A stretch of DNA of 64,000 nt from Apostichopus japonicus (taxonomy: Eukaryota; Echinodermata; Holothuroidea; Aspidochirotida; Stichopodidae), in the NCBI RefSeq assembly GCF_037975245.1, contig NC_092579.1, positions 30,888,666-30,952,665 on the forward strand, in the 5' to 3' direction. Numbering within the stretch: the stretch's first letter is position 1; every line of letters begins with the position of its first letter. Both the position numbers and the translations under genes were made by a program. Below are positions 14,301 through 22,377 of the stretch, piece by piece. Under the pieces are notes generated by a model, which was not told where the DNA came from, made no database searches, and worked only from the letters and a program-made list of their open reading frames with translations.

Positions 14301-14500
14301 GTAGTAGGTATGGTCCGTGTTAGTACACGGTAGCAGTATGAGGGGTCCGGTCTCTGGATATACTCATCTAGGGCGGTCCTAGTTTGTGCATTCGTTTGAT
14401 GATTATTGCGATGAATATCTGGTTTATTTGCGCAAATATAAGAAAAAGACACAAAACAGCAAGCAATGAAGGACCAGGAAATGTCAAATCTTCGCCCCAT
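376..14500 (-). CDS. PhoPQ-activated pathogenicity-related / AprA-like secreted protein, 13 exons, 3' end outside window
   Basis: Exons, in transcript order: 14500-14212, 13639-13525, 10701-10636, 10150-10102, 9575-9465, 8913-8833, 8239-8150, 7754-7625, 6581-6464, 5689-5608, 4947-4909, 2968-2880, 472-376. Every junction has GT and AG and the phases agree, giving 452 uninterrupted codons. Residues 1-25 look like a signal peptide (RR, then a hydrophobic stretch ending YICA). The order of family motifs matches PF10142: [96 protein letters not shown]. The fold is alpha/beta hydrolase; candidate triad S236 (GASKRG), D328 and H357 (inferred). Known relatives are bacterial PhoPQ-regulated proteins and Dictyostelium AprA, a secreted proliferation repressor. 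Substrate is unknown. Family members continue well past the last exon seen, so the C-terminus should lie left of base 1. The splice model is inferred without transcript data. Confidence 0.92.
809..1170. mobile_element. Short non-autonomous DNA transposon with CAGTGGCG ends
   Basis: Begins CAGTGGCGGAGC and ends with the complement of CAGTGGCGAAGC (11 of 12 identical). The interior is more GC-rich than its surroundings and has no credible gene. CAGTGGCG termini are typical of hAT-like elements; I see no clean target-site duplication. Lies in the last visible intron of the AprA-like gene. Confidence 0.55.
1874..2140. repeat. Diverged direct duplication, about 120 bp x 2
   Basis: Two diverged copies (1874-1985 and about 2018-2140) share the segments around TTTGGAATATGC, CCATGC(T)TTAGATTAA and GATCATCACG. 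They are intronic and non-coding. Confidence 0.6.
2161..2478. repeat. Direct duplication, about 159 bp x 2
   Basis: The two halves (2161-2318, 2319-2478) share GAGTGTGAGG..AAGGGTAGGG, CCAGGGGG, ATAATTCGT and CATTACTGCCTGCTCTC in the same order. Confidence 0.75.
2577..2800. repeat. Minisatellite, about 24 bp unit
   Basis: About nine copies of a unit around AAGAACTGATATTAGCCCC. Three related copies lie at about 745-808, immediately left of the CAGTGGCG element. Confidence 0.8.
2880..2968 (-). CDS. AprA-like gene exon 12
   Basis: 89 nt with acceptor TCATCGAAG and donor GTAAGA. It encodes [20 protein letters not shown], then WVALTLSGT, matching the family's dG-x-I-x-V...V-x-x-W-x-A-x-TL segment. 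The open frame runs further upstream, but phase and homology put the acceptor at 2969-2970. Confidence 0.87.
3125..4660. repeat. 100 bp minisatellite
   Basis: Unit starts TAAGCCCCACTATGCCCAAC and recurs at 3137, 3237, 3337 and so on, exactly 100 bp apart, with a 137 bp variant inserted twice between 3660 and 3900. Decays after 4500. It fills intron 11 of the AprA-like gene and produces overlapping 63-codon frames that are artefacts. Confidence 0.95.
4796..4856. mobile_element. Penelope-like/repeat terminal fragment
   Basis: Carries GGCCTGACGTTTCGATCCTA followed by GCAGGATCTTCTTCAAAGGC. The same motif, diverged, occurs in both arms of the inverted-repeat element at 14919-15804. Lies 50 bases from microexon 11 of the AprA-like gene. 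Confidence 0.45.
4909..4947 (-). CDS. AprA-like gene exon 11 (39 nt microexon)
   Basis: Only 13 codons, [13 protein letters not shown], between acceptor CATTCCCAG and donor GTAAGA. It supplies the family's RPKLTW motif, is phase 0 on both sides, and exactly bridges exons 10 and 12. Confidence 0.82.
5178..5392. repeat. Compound (TA)n microsatellite with 92 bp duplication
   Basis: Long TA runs interrupted twice by the same insert, GCCACGTATATGGATGCA...GTATGAA, at about 5201 and 5292. Frames reading IYIYIY here are artefacts. Intron 10 of the AprA-like gene. Confidence 0.95.
5608..5689 (-). CDS. AprA-like gene exon 10 (candidate catalytic His)
   Basis: 82 nt with acceptor TTTTACAG and donor GTAACT. 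It encodes [20 protein letters not shown], then FILMMEE. The PNA-x-H motif is the expected catalytic-His position. Confidence 0.9.
6464..6581 (-). CDS. AprA-like gene exon 9 (candidate catalytic Asp)
   Basis: 118 nt, phase 1 to 2. It encodes [20 protein letters not shown], then [20 protein letters not shown], the family's RL-x-x-PKL-x-I-x-ATGDEFFLPDSSHYY block. Confidence 0.95.
7345..7500. repeat. About 50 bp x 3 tandem repeat
   Basis: Three copies of a unit containing CTCAAAGCTCTGTTAGT and TATCTCTAAGTG. Followed by a short (TA)n tract at 7525-7542. Confidence 0.8.
7625..7754 (-). CDS. AprA-like gene exon 8
   Basis: 130 nt, phase 0 to 1, donor GTAAGC. It encodes [17 protein letters not shown], then a segment ending [10 protein letters not shown], matching the family's YGGWSFA...IVDPL. 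Confidence 0.92.
8150..8239 (-). CDS. AprA-like gene exon 7
   Basis: 90 nt with acceptor AATTTCAG and donor GTAAGA. It encodes [20 protein letters not shown], then [10 protein letters not shown], matching RGWTTW-x-TGA-x-D-x-RV-x-AI-x-PMVID in the family. Confidence 0.95.
8833..8913 (-). CDS. AprA-like gene exon 6 (nucleophile exon)
   Basis: 81 nt, phase 0 at both ends. It encodes [16 protein letters not shown], then FYLSGASK. With the RG of the next exon this makes the nucleophile elbow G-A-S-K-R-G. Confidence 0.95.
9405..9440 (-). mobile_element. hAT-like transposon end (CAGTGGCGTAACCAG)
   Basis: On the minus strand, CAGTGGCGTAACCAGACG starts at about 9440 and is followed by a G-rich run. 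It resembles the CAGTGGCG ends at 809/1170 and 12856. The partner end was not identified. Confidence 0.4.
9465..9575 (-). CDS. AprA-like gene exon 5
   Basis: 111 nt, phase 0 at both ends. It encodes [18 protein letters not shown], then [10 protein letters not shown], matching the family's EDAIIAYTW...WLLRLPMTK. Acceptor is CTGTATAG; the donor GTGATT is weaker than its neighbours. A CAGTGGCG transposon end lies about 25 bases past the donor. Confidence 0.9.
10102..10150 (-). CDS. AprA-like gene exon 4
   Basis: 49 nt with acceptor TTATTTTCAG and donor GTATGT. It encodes [16 protein letters not shown], the family's VAAVLKQIPNQPI block. Confidence 0.9.
10232..10285. repeat. (TA)n microsatellite
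   Basis: About 27 uninterrupted TA dinucleotides, in intron 3 of the AprA-like gene. Confidence 0.95.
10388..10450. mobile_element. hAT-like terminal fragment, copy 1
   Basis: CAGGGGTCCCAACTTTTTGT followed by a GAGACTTCA-ACGAAA segment. A diverged copy lies at 13046-13110. CAG-x-GGT-x-CCCAA is a common hAT terminus. Assignment is tentative. Confidence 0.4.
10636..10701 (-). CDS. AprA-like gene exon 3
   Basis: 66 nt, acceptor TTTCCAAG, donor GTAAGT. It completes the split Asn codon and encodes [19 protein letters not shown], aligning with the PP-x-P-TDED-x-x-x-x-A-x-LA segment of the family. Confidence 0.85.
10936..11092. repeat. 23 bp minisatellite
   Basis: Seven near-identical units of TTCGGGCTGGACTGTACACT plus TGA. 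Intron 2 of the AprA-like gene. Confidence 0.95.
11309..11376. repeat. (TA)n microsatellite
   Basis: Uninterrupted TA run of about 68 bases. Confidence 0.95.
12514..12856. mobile_element. Short non-autonomous DNA transposon with GCGTAGGAA ends
   Basis: Left end CAAGAGCGTAGGAACC; right end is the complement of CAGTGGCGTAGGAAGG. The interior has poly-C/poly-G tracts and an internal duplication of CACCAAATTGCATCT at about 12661 and 12739. No coding capacity. Confidence 0.6.
13046..13110. mobile_element. hAT-like terminal fragment, copy 2
   Basis: Diverged copy of 10388-10450, sharing GTCCCAA, TTTGTTGAG and GAGACTTCA-ACGAAA. Considered and rejected as an exon of the AprA-like gene. Confidence 0.4.
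13344..13462. repeat. 11 bp minisatellite (TCTCCCCGATC)n
   Basis: About ten units alternating CCCCGATC and CCCCGGTC. It ends 62 bases from the exon 2 donor of the AprA-like gene. Confidence 0.93.
13525..13639 (-). CDS. AprA-like gene exon 2
   Basis: 115 nt between a polypyrimidine-CAG acceptor and a GTGAGT donor. It encodes [18 protein letters not shown] followed by [13 protein letters not shown], matching the family's DVD-(R/K)-x-VWWHW-M block. Confidence 0.92.
14212..14500 (-). CDS. AprA-like gene exon 1 (signal peptide, N-terminal domain)
   Basis: Starts at ATG 14498-14500 and encodes 96 codons plus one base. MGRR is followed by a hydrophobic core, then [12 protein letters not shown] and NMTSQTWLT, both family landmarks. 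The donor is GTAAGT at 14211. An in-frame extension upstream is not needed because the first Met precedes a good signal peptide. Confidence 0.88.
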
Positions 14501-14918
14501 AGTCCTTTCAGATGGTAAAAATAGTACTTAAATAGTTAAAACGCTATTGGACCTTCTTCTTCTTCTATATGTCTGTCTGTCTTCAGTTCGTGATCACAAC
14601 ATCAAGTAACTCGAACCCATTCATCTCTTCTACTTTTTAGCAATGTTGATGACTGGTGCTGACCAATATGAATGCACATCAAAGAGCTAATCTGACAACG
14701 TCAAACACGGTTGTGAATAAGCTAGAATCTTGCTTGGATGATATAGTGATGTTATGAACATTTCAACGTTACCATTGAATATCCTTCGTAATAATGGCCT
14801 CCTTTTTTATCAACCTGCAGCATAACACCAAGCAGACACTCGGGTCGAAAATTAGTATAACATCTCAAATTCCAAAATTCCTTTCCATATAACACATATA
14901 GCTGTCGAATCTGCGTCA
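14501..14918. other. Upstream flank of AprA-like gene, no feature recognised
   Basis: No convincing coding sequence or promoter element seen. This should hold the 5' UTR or promoter if the assigned Met is the true start. Confidence 0.4.
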
Positions 14919-15804
14919 ATGTAAAACTATATGTCCTGACGCTTCGACCCTATATAGTAGGATCTGTGTCAGAGGAAACTGAATCGAAAAAAAGATATCA
15001 GAACACATTAAGAGAGACAGATAGACTGACACTTAAATTAGACAAACGAGCAATTAATAGAGCTAACATAGAGCTAAAATAGAGCTAAATAGAGCTAAAA
15101 TAGACAAAACAGCAAAGGAGAGGCTAGATGGAAGGAAAGATTGATGAGAGGGTGTAGGGCGGTGGCGACAGACTAGCGAGGGGTGTAACAATGGGAGGTA
15201 TAATGGAGGAGAAAAGTAAAGGGAAGGGGGATTAGGAAGGATAACCTGTGAATGCAGATACAAATGGTGAAAGAGAGAGAGGCTGGAGGTCATGTGTCGA
15301 GGCAGGGGGGGAGGTTAGGTAGGGAGGGAGCATGAAGAAGGGAGGGGCGGTTTGGGTCAATCCCCTCGTAGATATTGGGACCATGTGGTTGATTGGTGCA
15401 AAGGCGTTGGATCCATACACGCTCTCTATAGGGGCGAACTGTACCCGGCGCCGGTGATCTAGAATTTCAATGCCTTGAAGGATCACATCCGAAGTACTTT
15501 AGGAAGGTTGAAATATCGCCCAATCGTAGTTTCAGTCTATAAAATGTTGACTGTTGATCTGTGGCCATAGAAACGGTTTTTAAGTTCCCTTCCCTTTTCA
15601 TTTGACCTCTCCATTGCTGTGCCTAATTTTGTTCTATTCATATGTTCTATTCATTTTGTTCTATTCATTTTGCTCTATTCAGTTTGCTCTATTCATTTTG
15701 CTCTATTTAATGCTCATTTGTCTGTCTGTCTCTTAATGCGTTCTAACTTTGTTTTCGTTTGAGTTAGTCTCTGAAGAAATGTCAGGCCTTCTAACTTTTA
15801 CATT
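14919..15804. mobile_element. Inverted-repeat element, possibly Penelope-like
   Basis: The left arm (14919-15120) and the reverse complement of the right arm (15640-15804) share, in order: AATGTAAAA, the CCTGAC(G/A) motif, TCAGAG, ACATTAAGAGA or GCATTAAGAGA, CAGA-AGAC, then short iterated AATAGAGC(T/A) units. The core is about 520 bp. A minus frame at 15486-15232 reads EILDHRRRVQFAPIE and may be a relic of an element protein. Penelope-like assignment is from the termini and is uncertain. Confidence 0.5.
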
Positions 15805-17440
15805 CTTACCTACACAGGCTTTTGCAAGATAGATAAGCAGTTTGTTAACAGTTTTTGCTCTCTTTGAATCTATATTTATATAAATATCAAATATGTTGAA
15901 ACCAGAAGTAGGCATTTCCTTTTCAGCACACTGAAGTGGTCAAATGCAACGGTTTTCCAGAAACGTCACTTTTCTTATGTGACTTTCATCACAGTTTAGC
16001 TTTGCAGTTTAACTTTTAGCAGCAGATTAGCTTTTAGCTTTTAGCAGCAGTTTAGCTTTGCTGCTTGTAAATCAATAACTTTGCGGGATTTACGAAATCT
16101 GAATCCATCCGCGGGGCAAAGAACAATGGTGTTAGACAACAAAGCAACGTTCGCAGCTAGAATCTGCCAAATGTTATCACACCTTTGACATCAATTTCTG
16201 CCCAACCACCAAAGTCAACAATGAAAACCCAGCCGTATTCAAACAATTCCATCAAGTGTGAGATGTATAAATTTAAGAAAAACAAACATAAGTAGGCATT
16301 GGTTGAAATATTTGAAAAATCCATCTGCAATTCTTTACCCTTAAGTATTGACTTTGGGAAATTTTGCCCAGGCAACCCTTAGCCCGCATTGTCAAGCCTA
16401 TATCATACATTCGTATAGTTTCAATCATCAATGGTTATTTTTCAACAACAAAAAATGCACAAAGGAAAATAACATCTCTCTACCAACGCCTCACAGGCAG
16501 TGTTCATGACAACTTCACAGTCCTGCTTAGTGTTTCGAATGTGAATGTTTCGCTTGTACACAACGATTTCGTCTAGATCGTTTACTGGTTTCATTCACAT
16601 GTGAATGTTGTTGCTAAGACATGAAATAATCGGTTACGCATGCTCATTAACTGTTTTCATACGCATGTGAATGTTGAGCCTATTAAGACATGAAATAATC
16701 GATTTACACAAGGCATTCCCATCACTTACAGCAAAATAACAGATAATATATAGGATTGTGGCACGGTTAACAGGGATTAATCTTAACAACGTGTTGGTTT
16801 AAGAGTTATAAGCTTAAAGATCATTAAATTCAGCGAACGAGCACTAAGGCTCAACAGAGAACTGGTAAAGTTCACTGAGTCCCCAGCAGGGCTTGCCATA
16901 CTTCCAGGGAAATTATAGTGTCTTTTGTTCATGTGTGTTTGTATAAATAAAGAAGCTACGAGTGAACAAGAAATATCCTGAAATGAGTTTCAAATACATT
17001 AAAGAGTAATTGAATTCCTCAATAACTCATATGCAGTTTTGTGCATTGAATCATCTCTCTCATGGCATGTACTTCTTTTCTTAACATGCTGCAGTTGTCC
17101 GCCCTCATTCATGTAATCCCAGCCAATAACAGTGTGAAGTTGCAATTATGAAAATTGCAGGTTGGATTGTTTTCTATTCAAAGCGTTGCTCGGCCAGTCT
17201 CAAATATGTTAGTCGGTCACGAAATCGCTCTGTCCACAGTCTCCTTGAAAACACCCCCCTCCCCCACCCCACCCCGGCCGTGCTATGATCCATATCTCAA
17301 AAGAGAGTTAGAATTGCTTGTAAATTGGATTATTCTTCTCCTACATCAGTCAAAACTAAATCCTTCTTATCCTTCATATAGTTTCTGTCAGCGATAATTG
17401 GGTTTAGTCACCGAACGCAAATGAGCTAGAGTCGCCATTG
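15805..17440. other. Intergenic, no gene seen
   Basis: Short TTTAGCTTTTAGCAGCAG iterations at 16010-16060 and an 80 bp direct duplication at 16585-16712 (ACGCATGTGAATGTTG ... AAGACATGAAATAATCG). No exon-like frame was found on either strand. Confidence 0.5.
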
Positions 17441-17442
17441 CG

Positions 17443-17540
17443 ATGGTTCACGAACCTTGGGGTGCGACCCAAATGTGGGTCGTATCATTTTTTTTCTCGG
17501 TAGGTCGCGGGTTTTTCAGACGTCGGAAGATATATCTACA
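17443..17540. mobile_element. hAT-like fragment
   Basis: GGTTCACGAACCTTGGGGTG followed by GACCCAAATGTGGGTCG and GGTCGCGGG, a pattern common at ends of hAT-type non-autonomous elements. Only one end seen. Confidence 0.35.
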
Positions 17541-18210
17541 ATATTCAACTGAAAGAGCTTTAATGAACTATGAACATCTATTCTTAGAGGTGGGATCTTT
17601 TGGGTAGGGCTCAATGACCATGGAAACTCTACATGGGAAGTTTGCGTTTCGCTGATGTGGTATTGATATATATAATTCGCATTGGGTTCTTAAATTTCAA
17701 AGTATCCCATACCATTAATTTAGATCAATCCCCCTCCATTTTTGCGTGGATACTGCAGGAGACAAGTTGGCCAATGTGGAATTCATTTGTTTTACCTAGT
17801 TTTGGTAATTGGTATCAAAGGTTCAATTCTTTTCAACTTTTCTACCAAACTTTTTTTAAAACTTCTTTTAAAGTTGACTCATTTAATTAAGGTATTTAAC
17901 AACTCTGATCCAATCTTAGTGTCTTGCCTGTTTTAGGGTATTTTTTTTAGTGTATTCTCTTTATTAATTGTTTCATTGTTTTGTTTTGTCCACTGGACAG
18001 ACTTTTCTGTACCCTACGCCTTTTGTCTCGTAATAAATCAAATCAAAATCCGGCCAAGCAGCTAACTGTGTCCATAGCAACGCTCTTATAGAGTATACGA
18101 TAGAAGTATAATTGCGAGAGCTTCGAGGATTTCGATAAAATCAAATTGGAACGTCTTGATAATTTTCGGTTGTCATAACGAATTATATTACAGAAGATTC
18201 ATATTACACC
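17541..18210. other. Intergenic, no feature recognised
   Basis: AT-rich, with an open stretch at 17633-17890 that shows no recognisable motif. I do not support a gene here. Confidence 0.4.
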
Positions 18211-18215
18211 GAATA

Positions 18216-19255
18216 CAACTGGGTGCAGGCTGACCTAGTAAACATTACACTGAACACTACTAGCTGCATGCTGACATAAACATTACACTGAAAACTACGA
18301 GCTGCAGGCTGTTAACCTGGTAAACATTACACTGAATACTACTAGCTGCAGGCTGACCTAGTAAACATTACACGGAATACTACAGGGTGCATGCTGATTT
18401 AATAAGCATTACACTGAAAACTGCTGGGTGCAGGCTGTTAACCTGGTAAAAATTACACTGAATACTACGAGCTGCAGGCTGACGTAGTAAACATTACACT
18501 GAATACTACTGGGTGCATGCTGATTTAATAAGCATTACACTGAAAACTGCTGGGTGCAGGCTGTTAACCTGGTAAAAATTACACTGAATACTACGAGCTG
18601 CATGCTGACATAATAAACATTACACTGAATACTACTAGCTGCAGGCTGACCTAGTAAACATTACACGGAATACTACTGGGTGCAGGCTGTTAAGCTGGTA
18701 AACATTACACTGAATACTACGACCTGCAGGCTGACCTAGTAAACATTACACTGAAAATATTACTAGCTGCCGGCTGACCTAGTAAACATTACACTGAACA
18801 CTACTAGCTGCATGCTGACATAATAAACATTACACTGAATACTACAAGCTGCAGGCTGTTAACCTGGTAAACATTACACTGAATACTACGAGCTGCAGGC
18901 TGACCTAGTACACATTACACGGAATACTACTGGGTGCAGGCTGTTAACCTGGTAAAAATTACACTGAATACTACGACCTGCAGGCTGACCTAGTAAACAT
19001 TACACTGAAAATATTACTAGCTGCCGGCTGACCTAGTAAACATTACACTGAACACTACTAGCTGCATGCTGACATAATAAACATTACACTGAATACTACA
19101 AGCTGCAGGCTGTTAACCTGGTAAACATTACACTGAATACTACGAGCTGCAGGCTGACCTAGTACACATTACACGGAATTCTACTGGGTGCAGGCTGTTA
19201 ACCTGGTAAACATTACACTGAATACTACGAGCTTCAGGCTGACCTAGTAAACATT
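18216..19255. repeat. About 1 kb minisatellite, 41-46 bp units
   Basis: Some 24 units built on AAACATTACACTGAATACTA followed by CGAGCTGCAGGCTG. A short (GACCTAGT) and a longer (TTAACCTGGT) spacer alternate, giving higher-order pairs. About 18760-18920 is nearly repeated at 19010-19170. Confidence 0.95.
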
Positions 19256-19494
19256 GCTGTACTTAGGCTACATATATCGTTAATCAAGAACCTGTGGAAG
19301 CTAGGCAGTAACACAGATGAACCAGCCTACTGAAGCGTGAGTTGCTTCATCAATCATGCTGTCGTAGGCTATTGGCAAACCATCACTTTTATCACAGCAG
19401 ACCAAGAGAATAAAATGGTTAAGCAAGGATACGTAAATTTGTCATTGCAAAGGTTTTAGTATCTCTCGCGAATGTCTTTTTACAACCATCACAC

Positions 19495-19500
19495 TTTATT
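19495..19500 (-). promoter_or_regulatory. Candidate polyadenylation signal of sulfotransferase gene
   Basis: AATAAA on the minus strand, about 150 bases past the sulfotransferase stop and before the tandem array. Confidence 0.45.
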
Positions 19501-19651
19501 CCTGCTCTGTTTGACGAAATGAACCAACACCATATGCACCCTTCCCGTCACACCTCCCGTCCCCCACGTCCCCATCGAATTTCTGTAATCGATTTGAAAT
19601 GACTAATGTGTCTGATTTTCGGCCACTTCGTTTGTTTCTCACATCTCAAAA

Positions 19652-21145
19652 TTATTCGATTTCGCATAACTGTAATTGTTTTAAGTATCGTCGTGTTATA
19701 AAATTATAGAGCTGAAAGTCCATTTCAAGATGTTTCTCCATCTTTGATTTAACTTCTGGTGATAATTCATCAAGGTTACTTCCGAAGATTCGTTTATCTA
19801 ACAGCTTTGCCATGTCCACTGTCAAGTCATTGTATCCATTAAAAACAATGGGTGCTAATGCTTCCAATAGCTTCATGAAACGTTCAAAATCTGCCACAAT
19901 GCCGACCACCAAATATTTGTTGGCAATGTTATATTTGGCCTTTTCAAAAGCCCACGTTGACGCGTGCGCACACTTTTCATCGTAACCACAGAAATGATGC
20001 ACAAGTGTGTGTCTTGTCCAGTTTCCAACGCATACGTTGTCGTTGCTAAGAACGCATTCATTGTAAGACTTAACCTTGACACCAGCCGTTCTGAATGCGT
20101 GTGTACCACTGTAGTAGAGTGAAAGGAGCCTTTCCAAAGGATTCCTGACCATACTTATAAACGTAATATTACGCTCGTCCGTGGATGACATTGGACAAAA
20201 GAACGTATGTGAGTGGAATAAAGACGGAAGGGGCTTGGTGTCCACATACTTTACAATATCTTTCTCTGGATGTGAACTTTTGTGAAGCGGGTCTTTTAAA
20301 TCTTCAACAAATAGACGGTTATTCGCATATTTAGCAATGTTGAGAAGAATATGGCTGGCGCACATGGTGAGTGAGTTGTACAAAATCACATTAAAATCCA
20401 ATGGCTGCATATGTTTACACGTTTGAGGAATTCCTAGCTCATCGACGGATGACTTCAAATTAGTTATGTTTAGTTGATTCTGACGTAATAAAACATCTTT
20501 CTTTTCACTCAAATCGTTCTGCTTGTTGTTTTCGTCGTTTTTCAGATCTTTGCTATTACTTACATCTCTACCTTCAGCCAGTTTGACATTTTCTTTTGCA
20601 TTTGCGTTTGTATTCTTGATATGTCCTCTCCTGAGCTCTATATCCTCCCAGTTATCATCATCTTCATCCCATACGTCTACTATATTACTGAGTTTGCGCA
20701 GTGTCGGTGCTTTAAGGTGAGGAGCATTTCTAAAGTTACTTGAAGGCTGCTGTTTGTCAACAACTCCATACTGAAAGCCGAAATTAAAGCAACACGTCGC
20801 GATCATTAAAGCAAGGCTGAGACAAAATACCTCTGACCTTAGAAGTGATTTTTTTTTCGATCGAAAAAGTGAATACGCCATGTTTCGAGAACATGACCGG
20901 TTTTCCTCGAATGTCACTGTTGAATTACACTCGATGGATTCCTCGTAGTTCTCAACCATGAAGCTCGTTTTCTCGACTTTAGAATGAAGGAAAACTTTCT
21001 TTCTTATATTTTCTCCAAACCGCAGCACTGTGTTCTTTTGCGGACTAATCATAAATATGTTCTTTCTTTGATGAATGTCGATGACAGGTGACACATAATC
21101 CTGCAGGCAAAGGCTAGTTCTGCGAACTGTTTCTGCTTCATACAA
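19652..21145 (-). CDS. HS2ST/UST-family 2-O-sulfotransferase-like, type II membrane protein, intronless
   Basis: Encodes up to 497 residues. A hydrophobic segment at 105-125 follows a basic RSKKKSLLR, the layout of a Golgi type II anchor. An acidic/Asn-Lys-rich stem (155-230) precedes a C-terminal Sulfotransfer_2-like domain: ILYNSLTMCAS (254-264, position of the 5'-phosphosulfate loop), HSH (311-313, position of the HS2ST catalytic His), VRNPLERLLSLYY (333-345, 3'-phosphate loop), NECV...C, FCGYDEKC (385-392) and WAFEKAKYNIANKYLVVGI (398-416). Members of this family transfer sulfate from PAPS to uronic acids of heparan or chondroitin chains. The loop Lys of (R)VPK-x-x-S is Met261 here, so activity is doubtful. 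Met89 (20881) would give a conventional short cytoplasmic tail and may be the true start. N-x-T sequons at 226, 326 and 375. Exact substrate cannot be assigned. Confidence 0.88.
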   Translation of the reverse strand: MYEAETVRRTSLCLQDYVSPVIDIHQRKNIFMISPQKNTVLRFGENIRKKVFLHSKVEKTSFMVENYEESIECNSTVTFEENRSCSRNMAYSLFRSKKKSLLRSEVFCLSLALMIATCCFNFGFQYGVVDKQQPSSNFRNAPHLKAPTLRKLSNIVDVWDEDDDNWEDIELRRGHIKNTNANAKENVKLAEGRDVSNSKDLKNDENNKQNDLSEKKDVLLRQNQLNITNLKSSVDELGIPQTCKHMQPLDFNVILYNSLTMCASHILLNIAKYANNRLFVEDLKDPLHKSSHPEKDIVKYVDTKPLPSLFHSHTFFCPMSSTDERNITFISMVRNPLERLLSLYYSGTHAFRTAGVKVKSYNECVLSNDNVCVGNWTRHTLVHHFCGYDEKCAHASTWAFEKAKYNIANKYLVVGIVADFERFMKLLEALAPIVFNGYNDLTVDMAKLLDKRIFGSNLDELSPEVKSKMEKHLEMDFQLYNFITRRYLKQLQLCEIE

Positions 21146-21976
21146 ATCATGTAAAAATAAGTTGCCAAAGTTCGATCCGAACTAACTGTTTAACTTTTAT
21201 TCATATGCTACATAGATAGTAAACGAGTCCTTACCCGACAACTTTAAAATCCATTCGAGCAGATCATGTAAGGGCAATTAACACTGCAGTCATCGGATTG
21301 GCTAACAGTGTACGAGTAGACAGTATAACTATATCGGAGTTCAGCCTGCTGCAATATGAAACACCACTTCTTCCCTGTTAAGAAAAATTCTTTCTGACTG
21401 GAACTAACTTACTGTACACTGCACATAATTCGTATTTCATGTGATAGCTGTTCCCTCCAATCACGGTGATGTTATTTATGATGTTGATTTCTATATGTTC
21501 GATCCTCGGAGAATCCAGAGACACCTTTAAATTCCTCAATATCTTACCGGAGTGATGACAAAACTATACAGTATATAGTAACTAGTATAACTAAAACGAC
21601 GGGATAAATCACCAGAAACTAAGACCTTTACAAGTACTGAGAACATTGTTTATTCAGTTAGTCGGCACAAACCAGTATGCGGCATTCGATTACTCTTGGA
21701 CTTTGGTCTTGTGTGGTACAGTTTCACCCTTGACATTTCATTGACAAGTGTAATTATCTCTACCTGCACAGACAACTTCAACAAAATGAGCCTTACTTTT
21801 AAATGGGCACACGAGACTACGAGAAACCATATTTGCACCACCTCTATTAGCTGCTTCGAATCTCTTACTCCTGCTCATAACATGTGCTCAGATTTGGTTA
21901 GGAATCTTGATTAAAAAGAACTGCAAATAATAAATCTGGTTACGTAATCATCTACGCTAACAGCTGTTTGTAGAAA
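21146..21976. other. Upstream flank of sulfotransferase gene, no gene seen
   Basis: Open stretches on both strands near 21650-21914 show no known motif. The promoter of the sulfotransferase gene presumably lies here; no element can be named with confidence. Confidence 0.4.
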
Positions 21977-22377
21977 CAGGGACGTATAGCTGCAGGGTGT
22001 GTATAGGGGGAATGGGGCCCTGGCGGGACGGGTTTATCCTCCCCCTATAATTCGCTTGAATCTTCAATAATTGGAAAATCGGTGGTCAAAAACATGACGG
22101 AATAGGAAAGTTTTATTTATGCAACATCTCTTAAATTAATTTAAGCTGATCGCAGACTGGGTAGAAATAAAAAATAATGTGACAGGGGCTCTTAATGACA
22201 GTCACAATATCCGGACATTGATAACAGCCACGAATGTGTTGTAGTATGAAGTCATTTCTGCTTCCCATGTGACGTCATCTTCGAACATCCGACTGGTTTC
22301 GCCCCCCCCCCCCAACACCTCAGGAAAGCTCTCTACGCCCTTGCCCCTCCAATCACAAGAACCTAGCAACGTCCCTG
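21977..22377. mobile_element. 401 bp non-autonomous DNA transposon with CAGGGACGT ends
   Basis: Left end CAGGGACGTATAGC; right end is the complement of CAGGGACGTTGC. Poly-G/poly-C tracts sit inside. No target-site duplication is obvious and there is no coding capacity. Confidence 0.55.
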
